Position numbers and translations under genes: made by a program. Shown piece after piece: positions 10,888 to 22,770 of a stretch of 64,000 bases of DNA. The number at the start of each line of letters is the position of its first letter. Within the stretch, counting starts at the first letter, position 1. The stretch spans positions 64,311,682-64,375,681 of the forward strand of contig OZ035963.1 of assembly GCA_964034945.1 (NCBI GenBank), in the 5' to 3' direction. Origin of the DNA: Chrysopilus asiliformis. Lineage: Eukaryota; Arthropoda; Insecta; Diptera; Rhagionidae. The notes under the pieces were generated by a model. That model was not told where the DNA came from. It worked only from the letters and a program-made list of their open reading frames with translations, and made no database searches.

Positions 10888-11505
10888 AAGCTTTTATTTA
10901 GCTTCCTATCGTGTTCGTCTGTCTGTCTGTCAGGGTCAAATCTTGCAGTCTAATTTTGACCCAGTTCCACTCATCCGATTGGCTTGAAATTTAGCACAGA
11001 TACGTAAGTCCGATGACAATACAATATTTTCAATACTTTGTCCTTATAAATACAAGGATAGGTCCTGTAAGGATAACGTGATTATCCCTTTTCACCACTT
11101 TTCCAGAAAAAGAGTCTCATCGGGGGGTTTTTGGAGTCACTGAATCCGGCTCAGTCGTTAGGAAATCTGTAAGGATAACGTAAGGGCCTGCAAAGATAAT
11201 GTGATTATCCTTTTCCTTAAATTTTCCGAAATAAAATCTCATCTTAAGGTTTTAGGGGCCGCTAAATCCGATTCTGGCTTTAAGAAATCTGTAAGGATAA
11301 TGAAAGGTCCTGTAAGCATAACGTGTCTATTCTTTTTCTCAAAATTTCCGAAAAATATCTCTTTTGGGGGTTTTTGGGGTCGGCAAATCCGATATAATTT
11401 TTTTAATAAGAGCGTTTTTTCAAGATGCATTTTGCAGCCGGAGCCGAAGGCCAACCTGCAGGTGAAAAAATTAACCGCAAAGCGGTTCGGGGCACAGCCC
11501 CTAGT
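10888..11505 (+). mobile_element. Helentron/HINE-like element HLT-B, plus-strand copy
   Basis: It starts TTTTATTTAGCTTCCTATCG, then GTCTGTCTGTCTGTCAGGG, and CATCCGATTGGCTTGAAATTT. Internal units of about 120 bp follow, each with GTCCTGTAAGGATAACG and TTATCCTTTT. The 3' end has AACCGCAAAGCGGTT, then a GGGGC-aca-GCCCC hairpin (11,489-11,501) finishing in CTAGT. That terminal hairpin plus CTRRT supports a rolling-circle element. No Rep/helicase frame. Confidence 0.75.
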
Positions 11506-11529
11506 TTTCAATAAAATATAAGACGGTCG

Positions 11530-12410
11530 TTTTAGGAACATTCTAATATCATCCCGGATAAACTACCCAAAAAATCGTAAAATAATTGTTCAAAGCATTT
11601 GTTTATCAAAGCGACAGAGGAAAAGCGTTGTTAAACAACATAACTTTGTAATGAAAGCGAAATTCTACTTTAATAAAAAGTGAACGCGCAAAATTAAAAC
11701 AGAACTCTTCACGCGACGAGGTGTGCGTAACCAAAAAAAAAAGTTTATTGGAATTTTTTTTCGCGTCTTTTCTTTTGAACGAATTGTTTTTTTGGGTCAT
11801 CTATTTTTTCATCATAAATTGGCAACGCATTACGAGAAAAGCTCACAGGAAAAACTGAATCAGTTAGACGTTAAACAACGACAAAATCTTATCATAATCG
11901 CATGTTCGATTTTCTCGAATATTCAAAGTGAATCATAAATCCAACATAATTCCACTAGAGGTTCGATCAATGCATGCAGCGAATGAAAACGACGCCAATG
12001 AACATATTTAAGTATACCTACCTGTAAATAGGTTCGGTAGCAATCTGTTTAAATAAATTTAAAAACGAACACCACAAGTGCACACCGCGTGGAATTCTTT
12101 TGTGAAGTTACATCTTTGAATGGGCAAAACCGGTTTCTAGCGCCTTTTTCCCAAAAAATGTAAAAACTTGAATTTTTGAGCGTGGACATTTTTAAAGGAA
12201 AAAGAAATGTTTTAAATTTTTTACTTGATTTCATTGCAGCAAAAATTGCGCCACAGGCAAACGTTTTACAAGGCAACCAAAAGCTTTTATAAAAAAAGCT
12301 GCAAGAACTTTGAAAAAAAAAACGAGCCTCAGGCGAAAGAGTTTAGTTTAAAAGTTCAACTCTACCGCCTAGAGTTGCTAGAGAGATGTAGGACCCCATT
12401 TGGGCTCCCA
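11530..12410. other. No recognised gene
   Basis: Overlapping short frames on both strands have no domain and no splice support. Confidence 0.5.
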
Positions 12411-12429
12411 ATCATCTCCCGCATAGCGC

Positions 12430-12865
12430 TACTTCTGGCCAGGCTTCCCTCGAGGCCCCCGTCCCCCTCTCCCCACTCTCGGCATGGCCTTGCGTTTTAT
12501 TTAGAAAGATGTTGGAGTTTTTCTTTTTCCGATTTTGTTTTTTGCGTGTTAGGTTAGAAGCTAATTTTGGCCATTGTGAAAGGCTCTTCTCAGGGTCTCC
12601 ACACCGTTCGCAAATTATTCAAATCATCCTTCGTGATTTACAAACGTATTGGAGTTTTTCTTTTCACGAAACTAGCAATTTTTGTTTTTCACGGGTTAGG
12701 TTAGGACCTAATTTTGGTCACTCGGAAAAGCTTCCCTCAGGGCCACCGGCTCCCTCTCCACACTTTCGGCATGGCCCTGCATTTGATTTAGAAACGTGTT
12801 GGAGTTTTTCTTTTCACGAAATTGTCGATTTTTTGGGGGTGAGGTTAGAGCGCAGATTGTGGACT
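12430..12865. repeat. About 147-bp tandem repeat, three copies
   Basis: The phrases AGGCTTCCCTCGAGG, AAGGCTCTTCTCAGGG and AAGCTTCCCTCAGGG start successive units near 12,436, 12,578 and 12,727. Each is followed by a TTGGAGTTTTTCTTTT block, a TTAGGTTAG block and a GGCATGGCC or diverged equivalent. It is moderately degenerate. The frame 12,509-12,931 runs through it and is a repeat artefact. Confidence 0.7.
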
Positions 12866-12869
12866 ATGA

Positions 12870-13110
12870 TTAGAGTGACCATACGCCCCAGAATGACCAG
12901 GACAGTCCCGGTCATATTGTCCCGGTGTTAAAAAAGTGACCTCGAAACCCAAAATTTTTAATAACTGAAAAAGGTGACCTGGAAACCCAAAACTTTTCGT
13001 CTATGGGGCGGTTTTTTCAGACATTACCGGGTCTCTCGCATTTTTCGTAAAAATATTTCGCCTGCGGCGCATTTCACTAAATAATTTTCAATAGTGGAAT
13101 GTTTGATGAT
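12870..13110 (+). repeat. GGGTGACCATA family copy (hAT-like end)
   Basis: AGAGTGACCATACGCCCC and GACAGTCCCGG are followed near 13,065 by CGCCTGCGGCGCATTT, the same order of motifs as at 8,985. It directly follows the 147-bp tandem. Confidence 0.45.
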
Positions 13111-13319
13111 AAAAGTGTTGTCTGCGGCGGAATAAATTTTTTTTATATCTATTTTGAAAACATGAAATACCCATAACACTTTTTATGTAATCTCAGAAAA
13201 AAAAAACAATTGACCAAATCATCTACCCCCTGATCGGGCTTTCAAAATGTTGACGTTTAACTCTGAAGCATAAAAAATTACCTCCCAATCCCCATTCTTT
13301 TTTTAATTGAATGTAACCC

Positions 13320-13476
13320 GGCCCTTACACGCGTCTGTAGAGCTGACACAGTCGGTGACACAGGCTCGTGTAAATGCACTGACTGCCAGTTCGCTAAATG
13401 TATTTTAATTCGTTATCAGTAATTTGACGTTTGAAGTCTGTGCTACTGACAGACTTTACAGACGCGTGTAAGGGCC
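13320..13476. mobile_element. MITE with GGCCCTTACACGCG ends
   Basis: Perfect 20-bp terminal inverted repeats (13,320-13,339 and 13,457-13,476) begin GGCCCTTACACGCG, and imperfect pairing continues inward (GCTGACACAG/CTGTGCTACTGAC). The flanks ATGTAACC and ATGTAAAA match at 6 of 8 positions if the left end is moved one base, which would fit a hAT-type duplication. Length 157 bp. Confidence 0.82.
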
Positions 13477-13479
13477 ATG

Positions 13480-14655
13480 TAAAACCCGTGTAAATTTCTA
13501 AAATGTCAATTTTCAAACCCCATCTTTATGTAAGCCGTACCGAAATTCTTTCAAAATCGCAATACCTTCCCGGATTTCGTTGCAAAAGAAGTTTTCGAGC
13601 GACATACGTTTGAGCATAAGTTAAGGAAATGCTTTTGAAAAGCGAAGAGACCCCAAAAAAACACCAACACCAGCGCAATCAACGTAAACTGAAATCAACA
13701 ACTCGAAACCTTAGGGAAAATCGGTGGAACGCAAAAGAGGAACCAGGAAGAAATAAAAAATAATCGCCCAATACATTCACACTGGGCTCCCCAAATCCAC
13801 TACACCCAAATCGAACCAGCGACTATTTGCAGCTGCAAACGCTTTTATGCTCTGCAAATGCAGCGAAAGCTCAACGCTTAGTTGCAGACTCTCGAAGCGC
13901 CCGAGTGGGGCAAGGCAGCTGTGAGGGGCGATAGTTTTCTTGAAACCGGGGAGCACTCAGAAAACAGCAAATCAAGTACACATCGGGTTGGTTAGGGGGG
14001 TTGGAAGGGGAGATCCACAATTGATTGGATTCCGGCCGTTGGTAAGGGGTTGACGGGTTTCTTGGAGCCTTCACTCTTTTCAAAAGCTATTCGCTTGCGG
14101 TTCGGAAGAGGGCGGAGGGCTATGAAGATTGGGGAGCTACAGAGCCAAATCGAGCCGGTGTGGCGTTTAAAAATATATAAGCCGACGGCAATGACAGTGT
14201 ATACTCTTAGTAGGTCAACAAATTCCGGCCAATGGCCTCTGCGTTTCCATGTGTGCGTGTGTGGGGGGCATTATCGCAATTATGTCATGCATACGAATAC
14301 GACACAAACGATGGCAATTTTGTGTGGATGGATTTTCGATTTGCGTGTAGTTGTTGTGCTTGGCATTCATACGCTTACGTCTGACTTTGCTTAGGGGCGG
14401 GAAGGATGGTGTTTTTTTTTGGCGTTTTATTGTTATTATTTTAATTGAAGTGAAGCTTTTTTAAAGCATCATCTCAAAATCAAGATCGATATAAATAAAA
14501 CATTTTGCATGAAAATAGCAAATTGCACGAAAAAAAAATGCTATTGGAAAATGATTCAATTGTGTTGGGAGTTTTGGGGGGTGGTTTATGATTTTTTAAT
14601 ATAATTTCCTTATATTGTTGTCAGCCTCAAAATTACTATTTTTAAAGTTTAATCG
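13480..14655. other. No recognised gene
   Basis: A somewhat GC-richer segment with short frames on both strands (for example 14,050-14,394), none with recognisable domains. Confidence 0.5.
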
Positions 14656-14659
14656 CTTT

Positions 14660-15345
14660 TTAAAAGATTTTATTTAGCTTGCCTTCGTGTTTGTCTGTCT
14701 GTCTGTCTGTCAGGGTCAAATATTTCAATCTAATTTTGACCCACTTCTACTCATCCGATTGACTTGAAATTTTGCACATATACGTCCGAGTCCGATGACA
14801 ATACAAGATTTTTACTACTTCGTCCTTGTAAGGATAATCGGATGGTCCTGTAAGGATACCATGATTATCCTTTTCCTCAAATTTTCCGGCAAAAAATCTA
14901 TTTAGGGAGGATTTTTGGGATCGCTGACTTCGATTCTGGCATTAAAAAGTCCATAAGAATAACGGAAGGTCCTGCAAGAATTACGCGATTATCCTTTTTG
15001 TCATTTGCCGAAAAAAATCTCAACTGGAGGTTTTTAAGGTCCCTGAATCCGATTCTGATATTAAGATGTCTGTAAGGATAACGGGATGGTCCTGTAAGGA
15101 TAAATTGACTATCATTTTTTTCAAAATTTCCGGAAAAAATCTCTTCTGTTGGTTTTTGGGGTCGCTGAATCCGATTCTGGCATTGAGAAATTTGTAAGGA
15201 TAATTAAAGGTCCTGTAAGAATAACGTAATTATCCTTTTTCTCAAATTTTTCAGAAAAAAATAACATCTGGGGATTTTTAAGGTCGCTGAATTCGATTCT
15301 GGAGTCAGAAGATCCGTGAGGACATCACAAAGGCAAGGATATATA
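14660..15345 (+). mobile_element. Helentron/HINE-like element HLT-B, plus-strand copy
   Basis: It starts TTTTATTTAGCTTGCCTTCG and GTCTGTCTGTCTGTCAGGG, then CATCCGATTGACTTGAAATTT and CACATATACGTCC. Four to five tandem units of about 121 bp begin near 14,827, 14,950, 15,070 and 15,192, most with a GGATAA/TTATCC hairpin. It is followed by AAATGACTAAAAAAGATAAAA, a segment that also closes the 37.1, 50.8 and 56.9 kb copies. No 3' CTAGT was seen here. Confidence 0.72.
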
Positions 15346-15384
15346 TTCCAATCAAACACAAAATGACTAAAAAAGATAAAATAA

Positions 15385-15590
15385 AATAAGTTTCGGAGTA
15401 AATCGCGAAAAACGAAATTGTGATTTCTAAAAAGCCGCCATTTTGGTTACTTATGGTTAACGGATTTTGACCAAAAGTTGATAGGATCGTCCCATTCCAG
15501 CCCCTCATATGTCTGTAACATATGTCTGCAAAATTTCATGGCTCTAGCTCCAGTTTTTTACTATCTTAGACTTCGTATAAGAAAGTAAAA
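15385..15590 (-). repeat. Family C fragment, minus strand
   Basis: Read on the minus strand it starts TTTACTTTCTTATACGAAG, then GCTAGAGCCATGAAATTTTG, then AAAATGGCGGCTTTTTAGAA and a TTTACTCCGAAAC segment. The same order is seen at 52,440-53,040, where a tandem array sits between the first two blocks; here that array is missing. Confidence 0.6.
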
Positions 15591-15604
15591 AAGATACGAG
15601 CCAA

Positions 15605-15715
15605 GGTTAAGTTTTTAAAATAAAAAAAATTGGTTTTTACGGCGTTTGCTATAAAAAAAAATTGGGTTTTCAAGCGTTTGCTATAAAAAAAATTGGTTTT
15701 TCAAGCATTTGCTCA
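15605..15715. repeat. About 34-bp tandem repeat, three copies
   Basis: Units contain TAAAAAAAATTGGTTTTT and CGTTTGCTA with small changes. Confidence 0.75.
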
Positions 15716-16640
15716 AAGACTGTTCATACAGAAGTTGCTATGTTGCAAACTTAATTAAAATTTCATAACAAAAATTGAAAACCAAAAATTTTGGTCCAGA
15801 AACTTAAACTAACGACACTTTTTTTCGATCTAACAAAAAATCTCACATCTACCTCGAAATTCCGCTGCTCAATTACCAATTATTCTTGACTGGTAATTTT
15901 TTGTTCGTACTATCCACAGGTGTTAATCACACAGAAAAAAATGCTGAATACATGCTACAATCACCCCAGAGAATTTAAAATTACTTATCATCAGCGATCG
16001 GAGTCACGTTACTAATTATTACAATTAAGACCAGCATTTATGACATGAAAGCGAATTAACAGCGAATTAAATGCAATTTATGCTCCACTCTTATGTGATT
16101 TAGCTGCACATGAAATTTTATTTTAGTTTAAAAAACCCGCCATACCAACACCACCGCAATTTCAGATTCGCTTAATGCAAGGGTGCGGTGCTGTCGCTCG
16201 CAACGGGGGGTGTTCGCATCTAATAAACTTGCATCGCATTATGAATAATTTTAGACTCGTATTTTCGCCTGGCGGCTATCAAATAAAAGTGAAGGCCTGC
16301 CTGCCTCAACGGGTTTCCAATTGCGCAACAAAATCGCATCCAAATGCACTCGTCGTCACTTTTAATAACACATGCACAATCGCCATATTTGTTTGGTTAG
16401 GGTTTGATCAAATGCTATGGCGGTGTGTGGCTTGTCTAACAATAATTATGGCTGCATGGAGTTTAGGTGGCTGTCAGTACGAAATTTGCAGGAATTTCTA
16501 TTGAAAATTTTCTTTAGCAAATGCAGTCAAACAAATACAGTCGACATCTTTTTGATTACTGTAAAAAACGCAATCATTCAATGTTGTCTTACAAAATGCG
16601 TCATTCGTTTTTGACAAATTTTGACGTTTGAGCGGTTTGT
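15716..16640. other. No recognised gene
   Basis: A CACACAGAAAAAAATG phrase near 15,931 resembles the terminus of the CAC(TC)AGA elements, but no partner end is seen. Frames 16,175-16,504 and 16,417-16,614 lack recognisable domains. Confidence 0.45.
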
Positions 16641-16644
16641 CTGT

Positions 16645-16765
16645 CAAAAAAAACTGGAGCTAGAGCCATGATAACGATTTATTAAAAAAGTTATGCGTGA
16701 ACATACATAAAAGAATTCTTAGGAGTCGAATTGAGAACCTTTTCCTTTTTGGAAGTCGGTTAAAA
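16645..16765 (+). repeat. Dispersed repeat fragment (AAGTTATGCG)
   Basis: ACTGGAGCTAGAGCCATGA joins AAAAAAGTTATGCGTGAACA and GAATTGAGAACCTTTTCC, continuing to GGAAGTCGGTTAAAA. It matches 5,108-5,185 and includes a family-C-like phrase at its start. Confidence 0.5.
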
Positions 16766-16997
16766 GACCTATTTTTTTTTGTTGGCTTTCATTTTGTTTT
16801 AAACTGAAGAATTTCGATTTGACCGTTTTTTTTGTTTCAATTTACAAATTTACGAAATTTTTACAACATTTTTGTAGATTATTAGCTTTTTAGTGGTGAA
16901 ATTGTTACGAAAATTGCTGTCAAATTTACAAATATTGTTTGTCAAATTCACAAACTTTTGTATAATTCTGGAGCAACATTTTTTTTTGTGATTTTTC

Positions 16998-17640
16998 AAT
17001 TTTTACTTTCTTTTTCTATAGAAAAAAGTATTGTTTTCATGACGGTGACCGACTTGAGAACGGAAGAGGTAGAAAATTTCTGGTCAGTCCGAAATCCGTT
17101 TCAGGAAAAATTATGAGGATGTCGGTGCTGTCGGTCTGTCTGTCGGCCTGTCTGTCGGTCAGTCTATCGGTCTGTCTGTCGGTTTGTTTGTCCATCTGTC
17201 TGTCTGTCGGTCTATCAGTCTGTCGATCTGTCTGTCGATCTATCAGTCTGTCGGTCTGTCAGTTTGTGGGTCTGTCTGTCGGTTTGTCTGTTGGCCTGTC
17301 TGTCGGTCTGTCTGTCGGTCTGTCTGTTGGTATGCCTGTCGGTCTATCTGTCTGCCTGTCTGTCGGTCGGGCTGTCGGGCTGTCTGTCAAGCTGTCTGTC
17401 AAGCTGTCTTTCGATCTGTCTTTCGATCTGTCTGTCGGCCTGTCTGTCGGTCTGTCTGTCGGTCTGTCTGTCTGTCTGTCGGTCTGTCAGTCTGTCTGTT
17501 TGTCTATCTGTCGGCCTGTCTATCAGTCTGTCTGTGGGTCTGTCTGTCGGTCTGCCAGTCTATTCGTTGTACGTATCTTAAATCACTTGAGAACGCATTG
17601 AGCTAGAGATTTGAAATTTTTTTGAACAAGTTTTACGAAA
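16998..17640 (+). repeat. Family C element with GTCTGTCGGTCT array
   Basis: TTTTTACTTTCTTTTTCTAT starts the unit. An imperfect GTCTGTCGGTCTGTCT array (about 17,125-17,560) follows, then GCATTGAGCTAGAGATTTGA and AATTTTT. Three overlapping long frames of Cys/Leu/Ser/Val repeats cross it; they reflect the tetranucleotide and are not proteins. Confidence 0.8.
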
Positions 17641-19278
17641 ATCATAATTTTCTTCTTTTGGAAAAGTGACCGTAACTATAACGGGCACTTTCCCATACAA
17701 TTTTACTAAAAAGTTTTTTTTATTTTTTTTTTTCAGAAAATGGTCATATCTGCTGGACCGTTAAAAATAAGTATCATAGTATCTTTGGAAAAAAATGTTT
17801 CCCATAAAAAGTGAGTCGGGATCATCAAACAAGGGTTGGTTTTATGATTTACTCTTAACTTCTGCAATTATCAAAAAGTAAGTAAAACACATTTTAAATA
17901 CAAAATCTTTTTTATTCTGATTTTTACACCATATGTGGTAAATTTTTTCCACAAAGTTTTTTAGAAAAACAGAATATGTAATTTTCTGCAGTCAATTTTC
18001 ATCTTACAAATCCATTTTTCCCTCAATTTCTACCACCAACTTTCGATTTTCCATCGAGATTTTCTAACAGTGCATTGGATTTGTCATTGAAAATGAAATT
18101 TTCCTCGAACTACCTTCACCTATGCGCACACATTCGCAACCGGGCTGTGCCAACCAACATGTAGTTCTATTATTATTTTATTACATTATTTTCCAACTGC
18201 AATTACATGCAATTTTGTCTATGCATGCGCGTCGTCTAAGCTCTTCAAACGCCGACCTACCCCACAAGCTCTCCATCTTATCGGTCCCTACCTCAAGTTA
18301 TGCAAACAACCCGACCAGATACTATTATGAAGTGCAGTCGTCCAACAAACCCCCCTTTTGCCACCGGTTTTTCATTTAAAATGCAACTGAAAACCAAATA
18401 GAAATTGTAATAAGGAAAAACTGCAGGAAATCGTCCGCCCGCAGTAGACAAGGAGAAAAGTATATTTACAGACACTGAACTGAAAGTGGGGTGGGCGGAG
18501 GGGGTTGGTTAAGAATTTATTGATGACATGATGATATTTTTGTTATTTTTTTTTTTTTTGAATTTTATGGCGGTTTGTCGCTATTCAATTCACTTGATTT
18601 GTGATTTTCCAAAGGGATTTTCTTTTTTGCATTTTGTAAGTTTTACCCTCTTTGTATGGGGGTTTAATTGACAGGTTGTGCCCGTCAATGATAGACCGAG
18701 AGCTTTGACCCAGTTTAAGGTCATTTTGAAGGATGATTGTTTCTATCTCGAGAGTTGCCAGATGAAAAAGTGTGCGCTAATCATCAAATATCAAAGAAAA
18801 GTTTAATGAAAGGCACGTAGAATATGTGGAGATCTCCCTTAATATGTCATCATGATAAGATTTTCTTTTTTTTTACAAGGGCTGTTTTTGCTATTTTTGC
18901 GCTTTGTGTAATGCAGAACATGCAATTTGAGCGTTTCACGTCTTTGTAATGTTGTTAACACTGATTTGACTATTCTTACAAAGTGTAGAAAGTGTTGCGG
19001 AATCGGAAAAGTTAGGAGCGAAATTTTAGGGTATGAAATTTGAAATATTAAAAGATTTTTTGTCAAAACATATGCTTTTGGAAACCTCAAATTTGGGTTA
19101 AAAAGCGAATTTTGTGCATTATCTGATATTTTAGAGACGTTTTTTGGTCAAAGCTTTTTCCCCACTTTTTTAAAATTGGCTTTTTTTTTGGTTTTTTTCT
19201 GGTTTTTTCAATACATTTCTCGTAATTGATTTTTTTCGAAATTTTCTAAACACTTCTTTATGTCCGACATCGAAAAAA

Positions 19279-19280
<2 letters not shown>
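17640..19280. other. No recognised gene
   Basis: AT-rich sequence with short frames only. Confidence 0.5.

Positions 19281-19322
<42 letters not shown>
19281..19322. repeat. 42-base T homopolymer
   Basis: An unbroken run of 42 T. On the minus strand it is a poly-A and could be the tail of a retroposed copy, but no SINE or LINE body is recognisable beside it. The length is likely to be imprecise in any assembly. Confidence 0.95.
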
Positions 19323-19323
<1 letters not shown>

Positions 19324-20130
19324 AAAAATAATGAAATTAAATATTCAATTTTTGTGAAAATGTTGGCTTTTGCAAACCTCAATTAAAGATTGAATAACAG
19401 TTTTCTTATCTACTACTGCAGAATATGTTTTTGCAAGCTATGGTTAAAATTGAAGCATTTGTAAGGGTTTTCTACAACCCAACAACAGCACAAACCGTGA
19501 TTCTACATGAAACTAATAATATTGCTAGTGCCAAGCAGTACTATTCCTTCTTCTTGGTCGCAATTCAGACGATCCGCGATTTAAAACGCCGGGGGAGGGG
19601 GATGGCCTTGACATTTGGAAATCTCCGAAGATCGGTCTTGTAAAAAAAGAGTTCTGAAATCTTCAAGTTTGCCCCCTGCAAATTCTAGCTTTCCTTCTAT
19701 TTTATCCATGATTTGGTTGAAAACGACGAAACCGATTTTAATGAAATTTTACCGTTAGGTTTGTGGTAATATACCGAGTGTTGAAGGATATCCAGTGGCT
19801 CAAAACTCCGCTTAAGTCTTCTTAAGAGTGATTTTCAAATTTACACTTGCTGTCTCTCAAAGAAATTTTAACAAAAAATTAAAATCTCCCCTCTCGCCGC
19901 TTTCCTGTAACCCCCTCACCTGTTATTTCCGGAACCGTTGGAGCAATTTTGATACGGTTTTCATTGTTGGGTGTGTAATGCTTCAGGAAAAATGATCCCC
20001 GACTCCATTTTACTTCAGCGGACCGATTTCGCAAGGGTAAGGTTTAAAATGTGTGAGACTTGATATATAATTTACATAACGCGCATTTAAAACTCACGCT
20101 CGCGGAAACCGATTCCTGTTCTCTCCGAAA
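19323..20130. other. No recognised gene
   Basis: Contains CGAAACCGATTTTAATGAAATTTTACCG (19,728-19,755) and a related ATTTTGATACGGTTTTCATTG (near 19,950), suggesting degenerate internal repeat units; no gene is seen. Confidence 0.45.
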
Positions 20131-20134
20131 CCTC

Positions 20135-20500
20135 CAAAGTCTCCGAAAATCCTTAACCTGTTAAGTGCCGAACAAAATTTTACTAATTATTTCGACTGAG
20201 AGAAAAAGAAATTAAAAAGACTCCGAAAATCGTTGTCCTCTTAGCTGGTGAATCATTTGAGGACCCAAAATACTGCTAATTTCTTTTTGACTGGGAGAAA
20301 AAAGATTTAAAAAGACTCCGACAATCGTTAACCTCTTAGTTGCCGAATCAATTGAGGACCCAAAATTTTACTAATTTTTTTGACTGAGAGAAATGGAAGA
20401 AAAAAATTAAAAGACTCCGAAAATTGTTGACCTGCTAATGACTGCAAAATTCTGCTAATTTCTTTTTGGCTGGGAGAAAAAAAAATTAAAATTCAAAAAC
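20135..20500. repeat. About 100-bp tandem repeat, four copies
   Basis: Units carry GACTCCGAAAATCGTT, CCTCTTAGNTG, GAGGACCCAAAAT and CTAATTTCTTTTTGACTG followed by GGAGAAAAAAA. The last unit is partly shortened. Confidence 0.75.
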
Positions 20501-20509
20501 AACCCCCTC

Positions 20510-21755
20510 GCAGCAAAATTAAGGTTGGTTCGCTACACAGGCAGTAGGGAAGTCTCTACGTTTTTTTAAGTTTGTAAAAAATCCTTGAAGTTTTTCTTGA
20601 GTTTATGATTCAAAACTACAAATCATTTCCACTGAAGTCCAAAGGACACAACTGAACACAACTAAAGGAATTTTCTATTAGCAAAAAAAATAGCCTTAAA
20701 GAGTCCTCATCCTATTTTAGTAAGCATAAAATCATAGCTTAATATTGCATAATTCAGTCAGCTTTGTTTTATTATTATTTCTATGTTTGTGACTGGCGGT
20801 CGGTGTTGTTTGGTCATTCATAGCCCATTTTCCCTCGTTGTCAAGTCTTATTCGGTGGCATATCAAATTTGCTGCACTTCTCTCTTCCCTGATGTTTCTA
20901 CAAACGAAACAAAAAACTACAAAATCATCACAAATAGTTGTTACGCAAGAAAGCAATGAAGAAAGAAAGAAATCCAAGGAAATCCAGAGAAAGAGTGATA
21001 AGGGTTGGTTTTGAATTTCATATTGAAAAATTGAAAGAAGCGCCAACTGCAAAGAAAATGCATTCAGCTTTCGAGTCGAGTACCTTCCCTATAACCTACC
21101 TGAAGTGATTTCTTTGCATATCATCCCCGCACCCCGTCCGCCCTTTGTCCAAGGGCTGCCCTTTTGCGATGGCAAAAATAATGTCAAACCAGAAGCGCAA
21201 AGAATGAAAGAAAAGAAAAATGAATTTTCTATAAATGCACACGTGCTCGACGCTGTATTCATATGTTTGTCGCCGTCGTCGTATGTGGCTCTAATGTCGG
21301 TTCATGTTGCATTCAAAATGTTGCAAAATGCAGCGACGGTCTTGCCTTATGCTTGGCTCTGTTGTTCAGCAATGAAAAGTCGTAGCAATGACCTCAAACT
21401 GGAGCAAACTACAACCAATGATGGCGCAAATAGCACTACTTGGAGGTTTTTTTTTTTTATTTTTGAAAAAGTGTGGAAAAAAAAACTCGGTTGGTTGATG
21501 GAAATAAAGAAAGAAAAACTAAAACTATGACTTCCTCGAGTGTTCAGGCCACAGTTGCAGTTGCATGTGCGAGGAAAGGAAAGGAAACTCGCACACACAC
21601 ACAAATCGGCACTCGGATTGCAGCAGGAAATAAGTGGAAGTTTTTAGGGGATGAGGTTTTGAACAAAGGATTTTTTATGGTGTTCCCAAATCGATCAGTT
21701 TTTGATGGCGGTTAATTTTTCAAATGTAAAATTTACATTTTGAGAACGGCTTTTC
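20510..21755. other. No recognised gene
   Basis: Frames at 20,732-21,052 (minus) and 21,105-21,530 (plus) are the longest, with no recognisable domain. A short CACACACA run is near 21,591. Confidence 0.45.
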
Positions 21756-21761
21756 ATCATA

Positions 21762-22158
21762 AAGGTGCCGATCCACATCAAAGTAAATACACGAGTAACT
21801 CTCAAAAACTCTCGAGAGTTACTCGCAGGAGGTTGTCCATTTGCGAGTTAATTTTGGCGATTTTTCTCTTTTCAAGATCAATATCTTGATTTTTTTGACA
21901 TCTTGCTTTGGCGAGTTCTCGAGAGCGACTCGCAAAATTCAAACGCCGTTCGTATCTGGCGAGTTACTCTCCGAGAGTTCAGTGGAAGCGTGTCGACTAG
22001 AGAGTAGAATCACTTTTGACAGCTCGCAGATATTAGCTCGCGAGTTTTTGCGAGTTTCTGCGAGCAACTCTCAGAGACGTGTCCATTTGCGAGTAGCTGC
22101 TATCAAGAAATCTCGAGAGGTTCTCGCAGGCATTTACTCTCATGTGGAGCGGCACCTT
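21762..22158. mobile_element. MITE with AAGGTGCCG ends and dispersed GCGAGT motif
   Basis: Ends AAGGTGCCGATCCACAT and ATGTGGAGCGGCACCTT are inverted repeats bounded by TA (21,760-21,761; 22,159-22,160). The interior is full of GAGTTACTC, CTCTCGAGAG and TTGCGAGT phrases in both orientations. Length 397 bp. The frame 21,841-22,161 runs through these repeats. Confidence 0.78.
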
Positions 22159-22504
22159 TAGTGCAGGCGCGAAATAAATATTGGTTTTTTATATTCCCTG
22201 AATAAAGGTGAAATTGCAGTGAAACCGTGGTGGGGAAAGTTGAACATAGTATTTTCTTATAGAACCGCTCACAATGCTGCGTCAAGTAGCGCGCGCTAAA
22301 GCGAAGCGACGCAAAAGTAAACCAAGTTCCTACTTTCGGCACCGTCCGCTGTGTTTCTGTGGTTCTTTAGGCGCGAAACTTTGTTTTTTTTCGATTTTTT
22401 TTTTCATTTAAATTTAATTGAAAGCACTATGAAATAATGATGTTTAAACGACTTTAAAAGTATTTAAAAAAACAGCCGACTGTATGATATATCTTCTCAC
22501 AAAT

Positions 22505-22770
22505 AGGGTGACCACACGTGCAGGCTGACCGCGACAGCCCCGGTTTAGGCTTGTTATCTAGGCGTCCCGGAAACTAAATTTTTCTCCCGCATTTTTGAAA
22601 TTATTTATAATTTTCAAACATTAGAAAAAACGATCACTGAATATGCAGAACGTACTCTACTTCGACTGAAGGTTGCTCACAAATAATGCATCTTTTGTGG
22701 GAAATTGTTGAAAAAATGTGCCGCAGGTGAAAAAAAATGTTGCGCTCACAAGCTCAATAGGAAAAATAGG
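22505..22770 (+). repeat. GGGTGACCATA family copy (hAT-like end)
   Basis: ATAGGGTGACCACACG, GACAGCCCCGG and GGCGTCCCGGAAAC match the 8,985 copy, and ATGTGCCGCAGGTGAAAA (near 22,715) gives the CGGCGC-type motif in reverse. Confidence 0.45.

Noticed and set aside
17113..17606. Three overlapping frames of 105-162 codons
   Set aside because: Same cause: tetranucleotide array of family C.
19281..19322. Poly-T read as the tail of a retroposon
   Set aside because: No recognisable SINE or LINE body, promoter box or target duplication beside it.
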